A stretch of 27,505 bases of DNA from an uncultured Gammaproteobacteria bacterium (GCA_903926285.1 CAIYIP010000441.1:1-27505), one strand, 5' to 3'; shown: positions 7,027 to 14,436, numbered from the stretch's first letter. Notes: generated from the letters alone by a model not told the origin. Numbers and translations: made by a program.

Positions 7027-8331
7027 GTTGTTGTCTGTTACCAACTGCAGGAATGTAATGTTCTGCCAGGGTTTGCCAAGAAAATGTATATTTTCCTCTG
7101 CGGGATATAAATAACAACAATGTGAGATGCCTTGCATGCCTTCATGGGTCGAAGAGATTTCGAGAACCAACCTTGAGTTTTTTATACTGACCAAAAAGCG
7201 CAGCAGACAATTGCCATAAGTGCCAACGACTGCGGCAACACTATCGGGAGGCGCGTCTGCCAGCATACAAGGTTGCCTGGTCGAGTTATACGTCAGCTCA
7301 GGGAAGGCGTGCTGCAAAAGCAGCGATGGCAGCGCAGCTGGCTTGCGCTTGTCCGATTGTGCGCAGAGGCAGATCGCAGTGCCGGATGCGCGATTTATGC
7401 GGACGTACGTCAGGTGCTCTTTGTCGATGCCATTCTGGCCATGCCAGTTATTGCCAAAGTTTTTCCAGCCGTAACAGCTCCCGGAAATTGTCGGAGACCA
7501 GCCAGGCATAAATTTCCGGGTAGCAAAAATGTTCGCCAGAAGTGTATCGGTCAAATTCAAGACGCCTGCCTGCGGTGTTAAAAAGCTGCCAGCGAAAGTA
7601 ACAAGATCACGCAGTGCCAGGTGTAATCCGCGACCACTTGAAGGGCAGATTGGTTGGGAAGAAATGCCAGTCCTCAAAGCAGGTGGGCGTGTGTCGTGTG
7701 TTGCAAGAGGCTGCAATATCTTCTTGTGCAGAACATGGCTGTAAGTTTCCTGGGTGACATGTTCAATGATGCTGCCGAGAACAATATAACCAGCCATGCC
7801 GTAGCTGTAGAATTTGCCGGGAGCAAAAATTCTCCGGCTGTTCTGCAATAAGAACATCACCTGCCCATAATCGATAAAGCCATCCAGTGTTACGGGCGCA
7901 GCCTCCAGGTTAATACTGCCGAGGCCGTGGGTGTGAGCAAGCAGTTGTGCAACTGTTATCCCGTCGAGCATATTGCGCGCAACATCAGCTGGGTGAGGTG
8001 CCGGGAGCAAGCCGGTTATTTCATCGTCAAACTGCAACTTGCCCTGCATAACCAGCAGGGAAACCAGGGTTGCGGTAAACAGCTTGGCCACACAAAACGC
8101 CGGGTGCAGGGTCGGGGAAGTGTTCTCGAGCACGGTCGAGTCACTATAACTGGCCGAAACACTTAATCCTCTGTTAATAATTCCGAGGCATGCTGTGTCG
8201 ATGTAAGCTTGCTTACAGGCTGTTGCCAGTCTCGCAAACCAGTAATCTGCCATAAGAGCATCTAGTTGCATTGCAGAGTTATTGCGGTCTGCAGCCGCTT
8301 CATTGTGCAGGCGGTGTAGTGGATTTTTCAT
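6958..8331 (-). CDS. Beta-lactamase/PBP-fold hydrolase with Cys in place of the nucleophilic Ser
   Basis: This 457-residue protein has the class C beta-lactamase/esterase layout: the helix motif FCVAKLFTATLVSLLVMQGKL, then VAQLLAHTHGLG, APGKFYSYGMAGYIVLG, and a late WHGQNGI in the place of the HxG motif. The usual SxxK nucleophile motif reads C80-V-A-K83 (codon TGT, complement 8092-8094) and the usual Y-S-N reads Y177-G-M. Family members with serine hydrolyse or transfer amides and esters; a cysteine here implies a thiol acyl-enzyme, or loss of catalysis with a binding role. No signal peptide is visible, unlike periplasmic PBPs, so it should be cytoplasmic. Start: ATG 8331 with GAGG 4 nt upstream, preferred over TTG 8400. 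The gene is convergent with the adenylase, with a 69-bp overlap. The protein is rich in Cys and His. Confidence 0.75.
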   Translation of the reverse strand: MKNPLHRLHNEAAADRNNSAMQLDALMADYWFARLATACKQAYIDTACLGIINRGLSVSASYSDSTVLENTSPTLHPAFCVAKLFTATLVSLLVMQGKLQFDDEITGLLPAPHPADVARNMLDGITVAQLLAHTHGLGSINLEAAPVTLDGFIDYGQVMFLLQNSRRIFAPGKFYSYGMAGYIVLGSIIEHVTQETYSHVLHKKILQPLATHDTRPPALRTGISSQPICPSSGRGLHLALRDLVTFAGSFLTPQAGVLNLTDTLLANIFATRKFMPGWSPTISGSCYGWKNFGNNWHGQNGIDKEHLTYVRINRASGTAICLCAQSDKRKPAALPSLLLQHAFPELTYNSTRQPCMLADAPPDSVAAVVGTYGNCLLRFLVSIKNSRLVLEISSTHEGMQGISHCCYLYPAEENIHFLGKPWQNITFLQLVTDNNSMRYLWDHTQLWPELTDCLFLT

Positions 8332-8392
8332 GGGGCCTCGAGTCTTTAATTGTTCGAGCTGAAGGTATATATAGATCACGTCAGCTTTTTTT

Positions 8393-8418
8393 GTGAACAA
8401 TATTTACACAGTGTTCAC
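8393..8418. promoter_or_regulatory. Inverted repeat in the divergent hydrolase/fnr intergenic region
   Basis: GTGAAC (8393-8398) and GTTCAC (8413-8418) form an inverted repeat with a 14-nt spacer. They lie between two divergent starts, the hydrolase at 8331 and fnr at 8518, where an operator would be expected. Arm length and spacing do not fit the FNR or CRP consensus, so the cognate factor is unknown. The 6-bp arms alone could be chance. Confidence 0.3.
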
Positions 8419-8517
8419 GCAGAAGTCCGGGCGCAAATTGCAATAACTGCTCTATATTTTATTCTTGGCAATTTTTTAGTAGACTGGTTCGACCTTGTTT
8501 ATTTGTGAGTGCTAACG

Positions 8518-9261
8518 ATGGTCTTTGTCCAGACACCTGCCACAAATGCTTGTACCCATGGTTTCATTAAGGCGACCTGCAACGATTGCAGTCTCAAGAA
8601 CCTGTGCCTGCCGATCGCACTTGATATCAAGGATATCGACAGGCTCGACAAAATCATCCAGCGCAGTCGGGCGATTCACATTGGCGATCATCTGTATCGC
8701 TCCGGCGAGCAGTTCAAGTCCATTTATGCAGTGCGTTCCGGTTCCATTAAAACCTATCTTGTTGATGACGATGGCGTCGAACAGGTTACTGGCTTCTTTC
8801 TGCCAGGCGAAGTGTTGGGTTTTGATGGCATCAGTTCCGAGACTCACGGTTGTAATGTGGTAGCGCTCGAAACTTCATCAGTCTGCGAAATTCCGTTTGC
8901 ACGTATTGAAGAGCTATCGCTGCAGGTATCGAGCCTGCAGCATCACATTTTTCATCTGATGAGTCAGCAGATAGACGCCGACAACAAGATGATGCTCACG
9001 CTCAGCAAAAAAAATGCCGAAGGTCGTATTGCCACTTTCCTGGTTGGACTGTCGCAGCGCTTCGGTCGCCGCAATCTTTCACCCAATGCAATGCGCCTGC
9101 CGATGTCGCGTATGGATATCGGCAACTATCTCGGGTTGACCATTGAAACTGTCAGTCGTACGTTCAGCCGTTTGCACAAGGAAAACATCCTGAATGTTGA
9201 TGGGCGCGAAGTGGTCATCAAGGACCATGCGCGTCTGAATGAGCTTTCCCATAGTCATTAA
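8518..9261 (+). CDS. fnr: FNR/Anr-type oxygen-sensing transcription regulator
   Basis: This 247-residue Crp/Fnr regulator starts at ATG 8518; GTG 8509 would add three residues. The N-terminus carries C12 and then C21-x2-C24-x5-C30, and the fourth ligand C123 lies in ETSSVCEIPF. This is the set that binds the oxygen-labile [4Fe-4S] cluster in E. coli FNR and Pseudomonas Anr. The cyclic-nucleotide-like barrel spans about 45-125, the dimer helix about 140-170, and the helix-turn-helix reads SRMDIGNYLGLTIETVSRTF, with E210, S213 and R214 in the positions that read TTGAT half-sites. Length and order match the family. The usual partners (hemN, ccoN, universal stress genes) are absent; the neighbours are ligAB. 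A second, more divergent FNR-like gene lies at 22160. Confidence 0.93.
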   Translation: MVFVQTPATNACTHGFIKATCNDCSLKNLCLPIALDIKDIDRLDKIIQRSRAIHIGDHLYRSGEQFKSIYAVRSGSIKTYLVDDDGVEQVTGFFLPGEVLGFDGISSETHGCNVVALETSSVCEIPFARIEELSLQVSSLQHHIFHLMSQQIDADNKMMLTLSKKNAEGRIATFLVGLSQRFGRRNLSPNAMRLPMSRMDIGNYLGLTIETVSRTFSRLHKENILNVDGREVVIKDHARLNELSHSH

Positions 9262-9329
9262 CAGACAAACTCCCGCAGGAGCAGGCTGCAAGCTGGCAAC
9301 TCCCGCCATTCCCTGACTTTTCCATTCGC

Positions 9330-9343
9330 TTGACGCACGTCAA
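9330..9343 (+). promoter_or_regulatory. FNR/Anr-type box upstream of ligAB
   Basis: TTGAC-GCAC-GTCAA is a perfectly symmetric FNR/Anr-family site (relaxed consensus TTGAY-N4-RTCAA), and the symmetry extends outward to GCTTGACG/CGTCAAGC at 9328-9345. It ends 91 nt before the ligA start. An ATTGTA at 9361-9366 could be a -10 element, placing the site near the -35/-41 zone of an activated promoter. It may regulate ligAB, or act as a fnr terminator-like hairpin, although no T-run follows. Confidence 0.6.
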
Positions 9344-9433
9344 GCTGCCTGCCAATCAGAATTGTAGCCACTGAGCTTTGCGTCGAGAATCGCACCATCC
9401 ATAAAGCGCGCCATTCATAAAGAGGCTGCTGCG

Positions 9434-9799
9434 ATGTTTGTTGTGAATACACAATCGAACAAAATTCCAGGCACGTATATTTTTGACGGCGCCATGGCGA
9501 TGAAGGGCTATGCGCTCAACCGCATGTGTTATTCCTTCAACAGTGCTGAAAGCCGCAAAAAATTCAAGGCGTTTCCTGATGCTTACTGTCGCAGTTACGG
9601 GCTTAGCCGGGAGCAGATAAATGCCGTCACCGATCTTGATGTGCTGCGTATGCTGCAGCTTGGCGGCAATATTTATTATCTAGCCAAACTTACGGGTATT
9701 TACGGCATGACTGTGCAGGACATAGGTGCGCAGCAAACCGGTAAGTCGATAGATGAATTTCGCGCGATGCTGCTAGCGCAAGGCCAGCTGACGGAGTAG
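9434..9799 (+). CDS. ligA: Protocatechuate 4,5-dioxygenase-type alpha subunit
   Basis: This 121-residue small helical subunit of a type II (LigB-class) extradiol dioxygenase matches LigA: IPGTYIFDGAMAMKGYALNRMC, FKAFPDAYCRSYGLS, DVLRMLQLGGNIYYLAKL and YGMTVQDIGAQQTG. In the family, this chain caps the active site of the beta chain and contributes to substrate selection in ring cleavage of protocatechuate. AGAGG sits 8 nt before the ATG. The beta gene starts 4 nt after this stop, so the pair is co-translated. The length is slightly below Sphingobium LigA. The enzyme could instead act on gallate or another catechol acid; the later pathway genes (ligC, ligI, ligJ, ligK) are not in the window. 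Confidence 0.9.
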   Translation: MFVVNTQSNKIPGTYIFDGAMAMKGYALNRMCYSFNSAESRKKFKAFPDAYCRSYGLSREQINAVTDLDVLRMLQLGGNIYYLAKLTGIYGMTVQDIGAQQTGKSIDEFRAMLLAQGQLTE

Positions 9800-9803
9800 T
9801 AAC

Positions 9804-10643
9804 ATGGCAAAAATCGTTGGCGCATTAACCTCTTCCCACATCCCTTCAATTGGCAACGCGATATCCAGCGGCAAGCAGAATGACGCGTACTGGAAAGCGT
9901 TCTTTGCCGGCTATGTGCCAGTGGTCGAGTGGCTTGACGCTGAAAAACCCGATGTTGCGATCGTCGTGTACAACGATCACGGGCTGAATTTTTTCCTCAA
10001 CAACTTGCCGACTTTTGCGGTCGGTGCCGCGCAAGAATATATGACGAAGGACGAAGGTTGGGGCCTGCCGCTGTTTCCGCCCTACAAGGGATATCCGGAG
10101 TTTTCGTGGCATTTGATCGAAAGCCTGGTTGAACAGGAATTCGACATTGCGATGTGCCAGGAACTGGTTGTGGACCACGCCTTTATCAATCCGATGCGGC
10201 TGTTCTGGCCTGGCCAGAATCCGCCCCCGATTCGTACTATTCCGGTGTCGGTGAACACGGTGCAATACCCATTACCGCGGCCTTCGCGTTGTTATGCGCT
10301 GGGTAAGGCGATTGGTGCTGCCGTCGCGAGCTGGCCCGGCGACGAGAAGGTGGTGATTATTGGCACGGGTGGCATGTCACACCAGCTTGATGGCGAACGT
10401 GCCGGCTTCATCAACCGCAAATTTGATGAATTATGCCTTGAGGCTTTGGTCTCTGAACCCGAAATACTCGCGCGCTATAGCATTCTGGAGCTGGTGCGCG
10501 AGGCTGGGGCGCAGGGCGCCGAAATCATCATGTGGCTGATAGCCCGCGGCGCGCTCACCGGCAAAGTCAGCAAGATCCACAGCAGCTACCATGTGCCGAT
10601 ATCCAACACGGCGGCTGGAGTACTGGCGCTCGCCAACCAGTAA
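9804..10643 (+). CDS. ligB: Protocatechuate 4,5-dioxygenase-type catalytic beta subunit
   Basis: This 279-residue catalytic chain is predicted to insert O2 into the 4,5-bond of protocatechuate (or a close analogue), giving a carboxy-hydroxymuconate semialdehyde. The known ligands and base are all present: H12 (GALTSSH), H59 (YNDHG) and E240 (GAEIIMW) for Fe(II), and H193 in TGGMSHQLDGERAG as the acid/base. Length and motif spacing agree with Sphingobium LigB. The protein is cytoplasmic. It lies 4 nt downstream of ligA and is followed by a 308-bp gap, so the operon appears to be just ligAB. Confidence in the fold and chemistry is high; confidence in the exact substrate is moderate. Confidence 0.92.
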   Translation: MAKIVGALTSSHIPSIGNAISSGKQNDAYWKAFFAGYVPVVEWLDAEKPDVAIVVYNDHGLNFFLNNLPTFAVGAAQEYMTKDEGWGLPLFPPYKGYPEFSWHLIESLVEQEFDIAMCQELVVDHAFINPMRLFWPGQNPPPIRTIPVSVNTVQYPLPRPSRCYALGKAIGAAVASWPGDEKVVIIGTGGMSHQLDGERAGFINRKFDELCLEALVSEPEILARYSILELVREAGAQGAEIIMWLIARGALTGKVSKIHSSYHVPISNTAAGVLALANQ

Positions 10644-10663
10644 ATCGGCGTAGATTCCAATGC

Positions 10664-10751
10664 CACTTCTGCTTATACCTACCGCCGCTGGCCTTTGACC
10701 TTCATCTTGATCTCGTAGGCGGCAGTTTCCTGGAGCTTGCGCAGCAGTCTG
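10664..10751. repeat. 88-bp dispersed repeat, copy A
   Basis: This stretch aligns without gaps to 17911-17998, with 15 mismatches in 88 by hand count (about 83% identity). Read on the complement, both copies encode a conserved peptide tail: R-L-L-R-K-L-Q-E...Y-E-I-K-M...G-Q-R-R-stop here. After 10751 copy A carries about 100 bp absent from copy B, including a perfect hairpin GGCGACAT-GG-ATGTCGCC at 10786-10803; similarity to B then resumes near 10853 (CTCCTGACGCGC). The repeat fills most of the 308-bp gap 10644-10951, in which no gene is seen. Confidence 0.7.
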
Positions 10752-10951
10752 AAGTCAGGAGGGGAGCCGTGCATATCAGACCGTTGGCGACATGGATGTC
10801 GCCATTCGAGCCCTCCATGGATGGATTCACGGGCGTGTCTGGTATGGGCGGCTCGCCTCCTGACGCGCTATCAACCTTGTAAGCCAAAGAGTTACCCTTA
10901 AGTAAGTGCCATTAGCTTTATGCCGCTGGGTATTGTCTCTACAATCCCGGC

Positions 10952-11788
10952 ATGTTGCGTTCCTGCCTGCTGGCCTCATTGTTTCTACTCTCGGTTGTTC
11001 CTGTGTCCGCACAGGAGTACCCGCAGCGTATTGTCAGCATGAACTTGTGCACCGATCAGCTGCTGCTCTTGATGGTCGATAAAAATCGTATTGCTTCGCT
11101 GAGTTATTTCGCCGGCAATCCCGATTATTCCGCCCTGGCAGATATGGCCGCCGGTATTCCACCCAATCGTGGGCAGGCTGATGAAGTAATGGGCTTTGCG
11201 CCCGACCTGGTGCTGACCAGTCAATTCAGTGCCACCCTTGCCGCCAACCTGCTCGAACGCATGGACTATAAAGTTCACAGACTCGGTTTTGCGGCGAGTC
11301 TCGAGGATGTGTATACGCAGATTGACGAGATAGCGGAAGTGACTGGCACCCAAGCGCGCGCGGAAATTCTGGGCGCAGCAATCAGGCAAGATATTGCCAG
11401 ACAACAAGAGGTACTGCTGCCAGCACTGCAAGGAAAGTCTGCTGTATTTTTTGCGAGCAACGGTTTTACGTATGGCCGCGCTTCGCTGCAGGACAGTTTT
11501 ATTCGCAGTCTCGGCATGCGCAATATTGCGGCTGAGGCTGGCATAAGTGGGCCCGCCATGTTGTCGCTTGAAGTACTGCTTGCAGCTGCGCCGGATTATA
11601 TTTTTATTGATCCGCGCAGCTCATTCGATACACAACTAGCACATCCGATGCTGCAGCATCCTGCGCTGGCGAGTCTCAGTTTGCATACACGCATGGTGAC
11701 GTTGACGGATACTTATTTTCAGTGTGCCGGTCCGCAAATCGCCCTTGCCTATGCTGCACTCGCCGAGCAACTCAACAATGAAAATTAA
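10952..11788 (+). CDS. Periplasmic chelate/cobalamin-binding protein (BtuF/FecB-like)
   Basis: This 278-residue solute-binding protein has a signal peptide (residues 1-20, ending VSA before QEYPQ) without a lipobox, so it should be soluble in the periplasm. The mature part starts PQRIVSMNLCTDQLLLL, followed by NRGQADEVMGFAPDLVL and later LSLEVLLAAAPDYIFID, the layout of class III binding proteins for cobalamin, haem and ferric siderophores. It hands its ligand to the permease encoded next; the two genes overlap by 11 bp. No cobalamin riboswitch or Fur box could be recognised upstream and no TonB-dependent receptor is in the window, so the ligand stays open between a corrinoid and an iron chelate. 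The ribosome binding site is weak. Confidence 0.82.
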   Translation: MLRSCLLASLFLLSVVPVSAQEYPQRIVSMNLCTDQLLLLMVDKNRIASLSYFAGNPDYSALADMAAGIPPNRGQADEVMGFAPDLVLTSQFSATLAANLLERMDYKVHRLGFAASLEDVYTQIDEIAEVTGTQARAEILGAAIRQDIARQQEVLLPALQGKSAVFFASNGFTYGRASLQDSFIRSLGMRNIAAEAGISGPAMLSLEVLLAAAPDYIFIDPRSSFDTQLAHPMLQHPALASLSLHTRMVTLTDTYFQCAGPQIALAYAALAEQLNNEN

Positions 11789-12767
11789 TCGAACTGGGGT
11801 GCTGCTGGTCGTGGTGCTTCTGCTGCTGTTCGGGCTGGAACTCGTCAGTGGTCCTGCACAGGTGCCGTTGCTAACGGCGCTAAGTGATCTGATTAATGGC
11901 AACGCAAGTATTTCAGCCATCATCCTCAGTGAAGTGCGGCTGCCGCGTGCATTGCTTGCCACTCTGGTTGGTGCATCACTCGCGATATCCGGTGCGGCCC
12001 TGCAAGGCTTGCTGCGCAATCCGCTCGCAAGTCCTGACATTCTCGGCATTTCGCAGACCGCTGCGCTGTTTGCAGTGCTGGTGCTTTATTACGGCCTCTC
12101 GCAGTACGCGTGGTTCATGTTGCCGCTGGCAGCTCTCGCGGGAGGTGTGCTTGCAGTGGTGCTGATGCTTGCTCTTGCGCGGCGTATTGCAGGCACACAC
12201 ACGATTATCCTGGCCGGCGTTGCGATCAGTGCGTTGACCGGTTCCTTGACGGCGCTTGCGCTGAACTTCGCTCCCAATCCGTATGCACTGCAGGAAATTT
12301 ATTACTGGATGCTGGGTTCGGTGGCCAATCGCAGCATGAATGAAGTCTGGCTGGCGTTGCCGTTTATGCTCGCAGGCTGGGCGCTGTTGTTATACAGCCG
12401 CAATTTTCTCGATGCGCTGAGCCTTGGTGAAGACACGGCGCAGAGTCTGGGCTTTGCGCTCAAGCGTTATTCATGGCTTGTGATTCTCGGTGTCGCCTGT
12501 TGTACAGGAGCTGCGGTGGCAGTCAGCGGCAGCATCGGCTTTATTGGTCTCGTGGTGCCACATGTGTTGCGCGGCACAGTGCGCGCACAGCCCGGACGTT
12601 TGCTGCTGATCAGCTTGCCGGGCGGCGCTGTCCTGCTGTTGCTTGCAGACATCATCGTGCAATGGTTGCCGAGCGCAATCGAATTGCAGCTGGGCGTTAT
12701 CACTGCGGCGATAGGCGGGCCGTTTTTCCTATACCTGCTGCTCAGAAAACGGCATCTGTTTATATGA
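11778..12767 (+). CDS. FecCD/BtuC-family ABC permease
   Basis: This 329-residue polytopic permease (about nine to ten helices) belongs to the FecCD family. Characteristic blocks are LSEVRLPRALLATLVGASLAISG followed by ALQGLLRNPLASPDILG; LAGVAISALTGSLTAL; YYWMLGSV; and SGSIGFIGLVVPHVLRG. The last is close to the cytoplasmic coupling region that meets the ATPase. The start chosen is ATG 11778, which lies inside the end of the binding-protein gene; the upstream alternative at 11724 would add 18 polar residues unlike family N-termini. The stop overlaps the ATPase start as ATGA. Together the three genes form an importer for a corrinoid or iron chelate. Confidence 0.92.
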   Translation: MKINRTGVLLVVVLLLLFGLELVSGPAQVPLLTALSDLINGNASISAIILSEVRLPRALLATLVGASLAISGAALQGLLRNPLASPDILGISQTAALFAVLVLYYGLSQYAWFMLPLAALAGGVLAVVLMLALARRIAGTHTIILAGVAISALTGSLTALALNFAPNPYALQEIYYWMLGSVANRSMNEVWLALPFMLAGWALLLYSRNFLDALSLGEDTAQSLGFALKRYSWLVILGVACCTGAAVAVSGSIGFIGLVVPHVLRGTVRAQPGRLLLISLPGGAVLLLLADIIVQWLPSAIELQLGVITAAIGGPFFLYLLLRKRHLFI

Positions 12768-13537
12768 ACAGCCAGACTTCTGTTTTGTTATCCGCGAGCG
12801 AGCTGAGCCTGCATGCAGCGGGGACAGTGTTGCTCGACAAGGTGAGTGTACAAATCAACGCCGGGGAGTTACTCGCGGTCATCGGACCCAACGGCGCCGG
12901 CAAGTCATCGCTGCTGAAACTGCTGGCAGGTGTGAGCACTCCGACAACAGGCCTCATAAAACTTGGCGCCATGTCATTGGCCGATTGCAGTGTCACGCAC
13001 AAGGCGCGGAGTGTTGCGTATCTCGAACAGCGGCCACATGTGTACTGGCCGCTGACTGTCAGACAGGTGGTCAGCCTCGGGCGCCTGCCACATGCAGGAA
13101 CTTCGTTGGAAAATTCTGCACTCGCGGTACAAAGGGCGCTCGTGTTTACCGGTATCGCTGCATTGCAGGAGCGCCTCTTCAACACCTTGTCGGAAGGTGA
13201 AAAGATGCTGGTGAACATCAGTCGTGTGCTGGCTACTGAACCGCGCATCATTCTTGCTGACGAACCCACCGCTGCGCTTGACCCTTATCACCAGTTGCTT
13301 GTGCTGGAACTCTTGCGCACACTGGCTGGCAAGGGGCAGGGCATCATGGTGGTCTTGCATGATCTCAATCTCGCTGCGCGTTTTTGCGACCGCTTGCTGT
13401 TGCTTGCGGGTGGCCGTGTTCTCTGTGACGGCACGCCCGAGGCGGTATTAAGTTCAGGTCATATTGCACAGGCTTATCACATCGATGCGGTTTATGATTC
13501 CATCACAAAAACTGTCCAGACGAAGGGCCGGTTATGA
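12764..13537 (+). CDS. ABC importer ATPase (BtuD/FecE/FhuC-like)
   Basis: This 257-residue cytoplasmic ATPase has Walker A at GPNGAGKSSLLKLLAG (about 46-60), a Q-loop-like AYLEQRPH, the signature motif as LSEGEKMLVNISRVLA, Walker B at RIILADEPTAALDP and the switch histidine in VVLHDLNLAARF. The signature is LSEGE instead of LSGGE; this is a common tolerated change in FecE/HemV-type ATPases. The start is ATG 12764, overlapping the permease TGA by ATGA; a longer in-frame extension back to 12473 lies wholly within the permease gene and is a shadow. It ends the importer operon; an 83-bp gap follows. Confidence 0.93.
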   Translation: MNSQTSVLLSASELSLHAAGTVLLDKVSVQINAGELLAVIGPNGAGKSSLLKLLAGVSTPTTGLIKLGAMSLADCSVTHKARSVAYLEQRPHVYWPLTVRQVVSLGRLPHAGTSLENSALAVQRALVFTGIAALQERLFNTLSEGEKMLVNISRVLATEPRIILADEPTAALDPYHQLLVLELLRTLAGKGQGIMVVLHDLNLAARFCDRLLLLAGGRVLCDGTPEAVLSSGHIAQAYHIDAVYDSITKTVQTKGRL

Positions 13538-13620
13538 TTGGAGAAAATTTGCAATCTGTGTACTTTACGTGCCGCAGAACCCAGTCATTTTTTTTCGGTG
13601 CTGATGGTATGAAACGATAA

Positions 13621-14436
13621 ATGGACACTGTTTTTTTCTATCTTTCAAAAATACTCTGGAGCCTGTTTTCCCCCGACACCTTCCTGCTGTATCTGCTTTG
13701 TGCTGGCGTGCTGTGCGTGTTTCTGCACAAGCTGAAGACGGCTAAAATTCTGTTATTGCTCACGGCCTTCCTGTTTCTGGTTATTGCGGTTTTGCCGATG
13801 GGTGAATGGTTGTTATACCCGCTGGAAAAGCGTTTCCCTGCCAACCCGGAATTGCCTGCTAAAGTCGATGGCATCATCCTGCTTGGCGGCACAGTGCAGG
13901 CCCAGATGTCGGCAGCATGGTCCCAAAGCGAATTGGGTAACTCTGCTGAACGTGAAATTGCGTTTGTGCAGCTCGCACGTAAGTACCCGCAGGCAAAACT
14001 CGTGATGACGGGTGGCAATGGCGATATACGCGACCAGCAATATCGTGAAGCAGATGTCTCGCAAGCGCTGCTCGATGCCTTGGGGGTGGACACCAGCCGC
14101 ATCGTGTTTGAACGCGATGCTCGTAATACTTTTGAAAACGCCAGCAACAGTAAGGCGCTCATTCAGCCGCAGCACGGGGAAACCTGGCTCTTGATTACGT
14201 CCGGTTTTCATATGCCGCGCTCTGTTGGTATTTTCTGCGCGCAGGGTTGGCCTGTGTTGCCGTGGCCGGTCGATCACCAGACTTCAGCAGAGGCGCTGAC
14301 TCGCCTCGGCTTAAATCCCGCCGGCAACCTGAGTATGTTGCGCACGGCCCTGCACGAATGGGCAGGACTGGTGGTTTATTACCTGGCGGGTAAAACTAAT
14401 GCAGTGCTACCCGGACTTTGTTCGCTGGAGAAATAG
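13621..14436 (+). CDS. ElyC/SanA/YdcF family (DUF218) membrane-anchored protein
   Basis: This 271-residue protein has two N-terminal membrane helices (about 18-35 and 42-60), a short loop, then a DUF218 domain facing the periplasm. Its motifs are VDGIILLGG (82-90), KLVMTGGNGD (126-135), READVSQALLDALGV, FERDARNTFENASNS and LLITSGFHMPRS. The two-helix version resembles E. coli ElyC, implicated in envelope/peptidoglycan and lipid-carrier homeostasis; the enzymatic activity of the family is not settled. ATG 13621 has only a poor ribosome binding site. The next gene starts immediately after the TAG, so the two are co-transcribed. Confidence 0.82.
   Translation: MDTVFFYLSKILWSLFSPDTFLLYLLCAGVLCVFLHKLKTAKILLLLTAFLFLVIAVLPMGEWLLYPLEKRFPANPELPAKVDGIILLGGTVQAQMSAAWSQSELGNSAEREIAFVQLARKYPQAKLVMTGGNGDIRDQQYREADVSQALLDALGVDTSRIVFERDARNTFENASNSKALIQPQHGETWLLITSGFHMPRSVGIFCAQGWPVLPWPVDHQTSAEALTRLGLNPAGNLSMLRTALHEWAGLVVYYLAGKTNAVLPGLCSLEK

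Noticed and set aside
10644..10951. Possible cobalamin riboswitch before the importer
   Set aside because: No B12-box-like sequence could be recognised; the gap is mostly a dispersed repeat.
12473..12763. N-terminal extension of the ABC ATPase
   Set aside because: It lies wholly within the permease gene in another frame; the family start and ATGA overlap fit ATG 12764.
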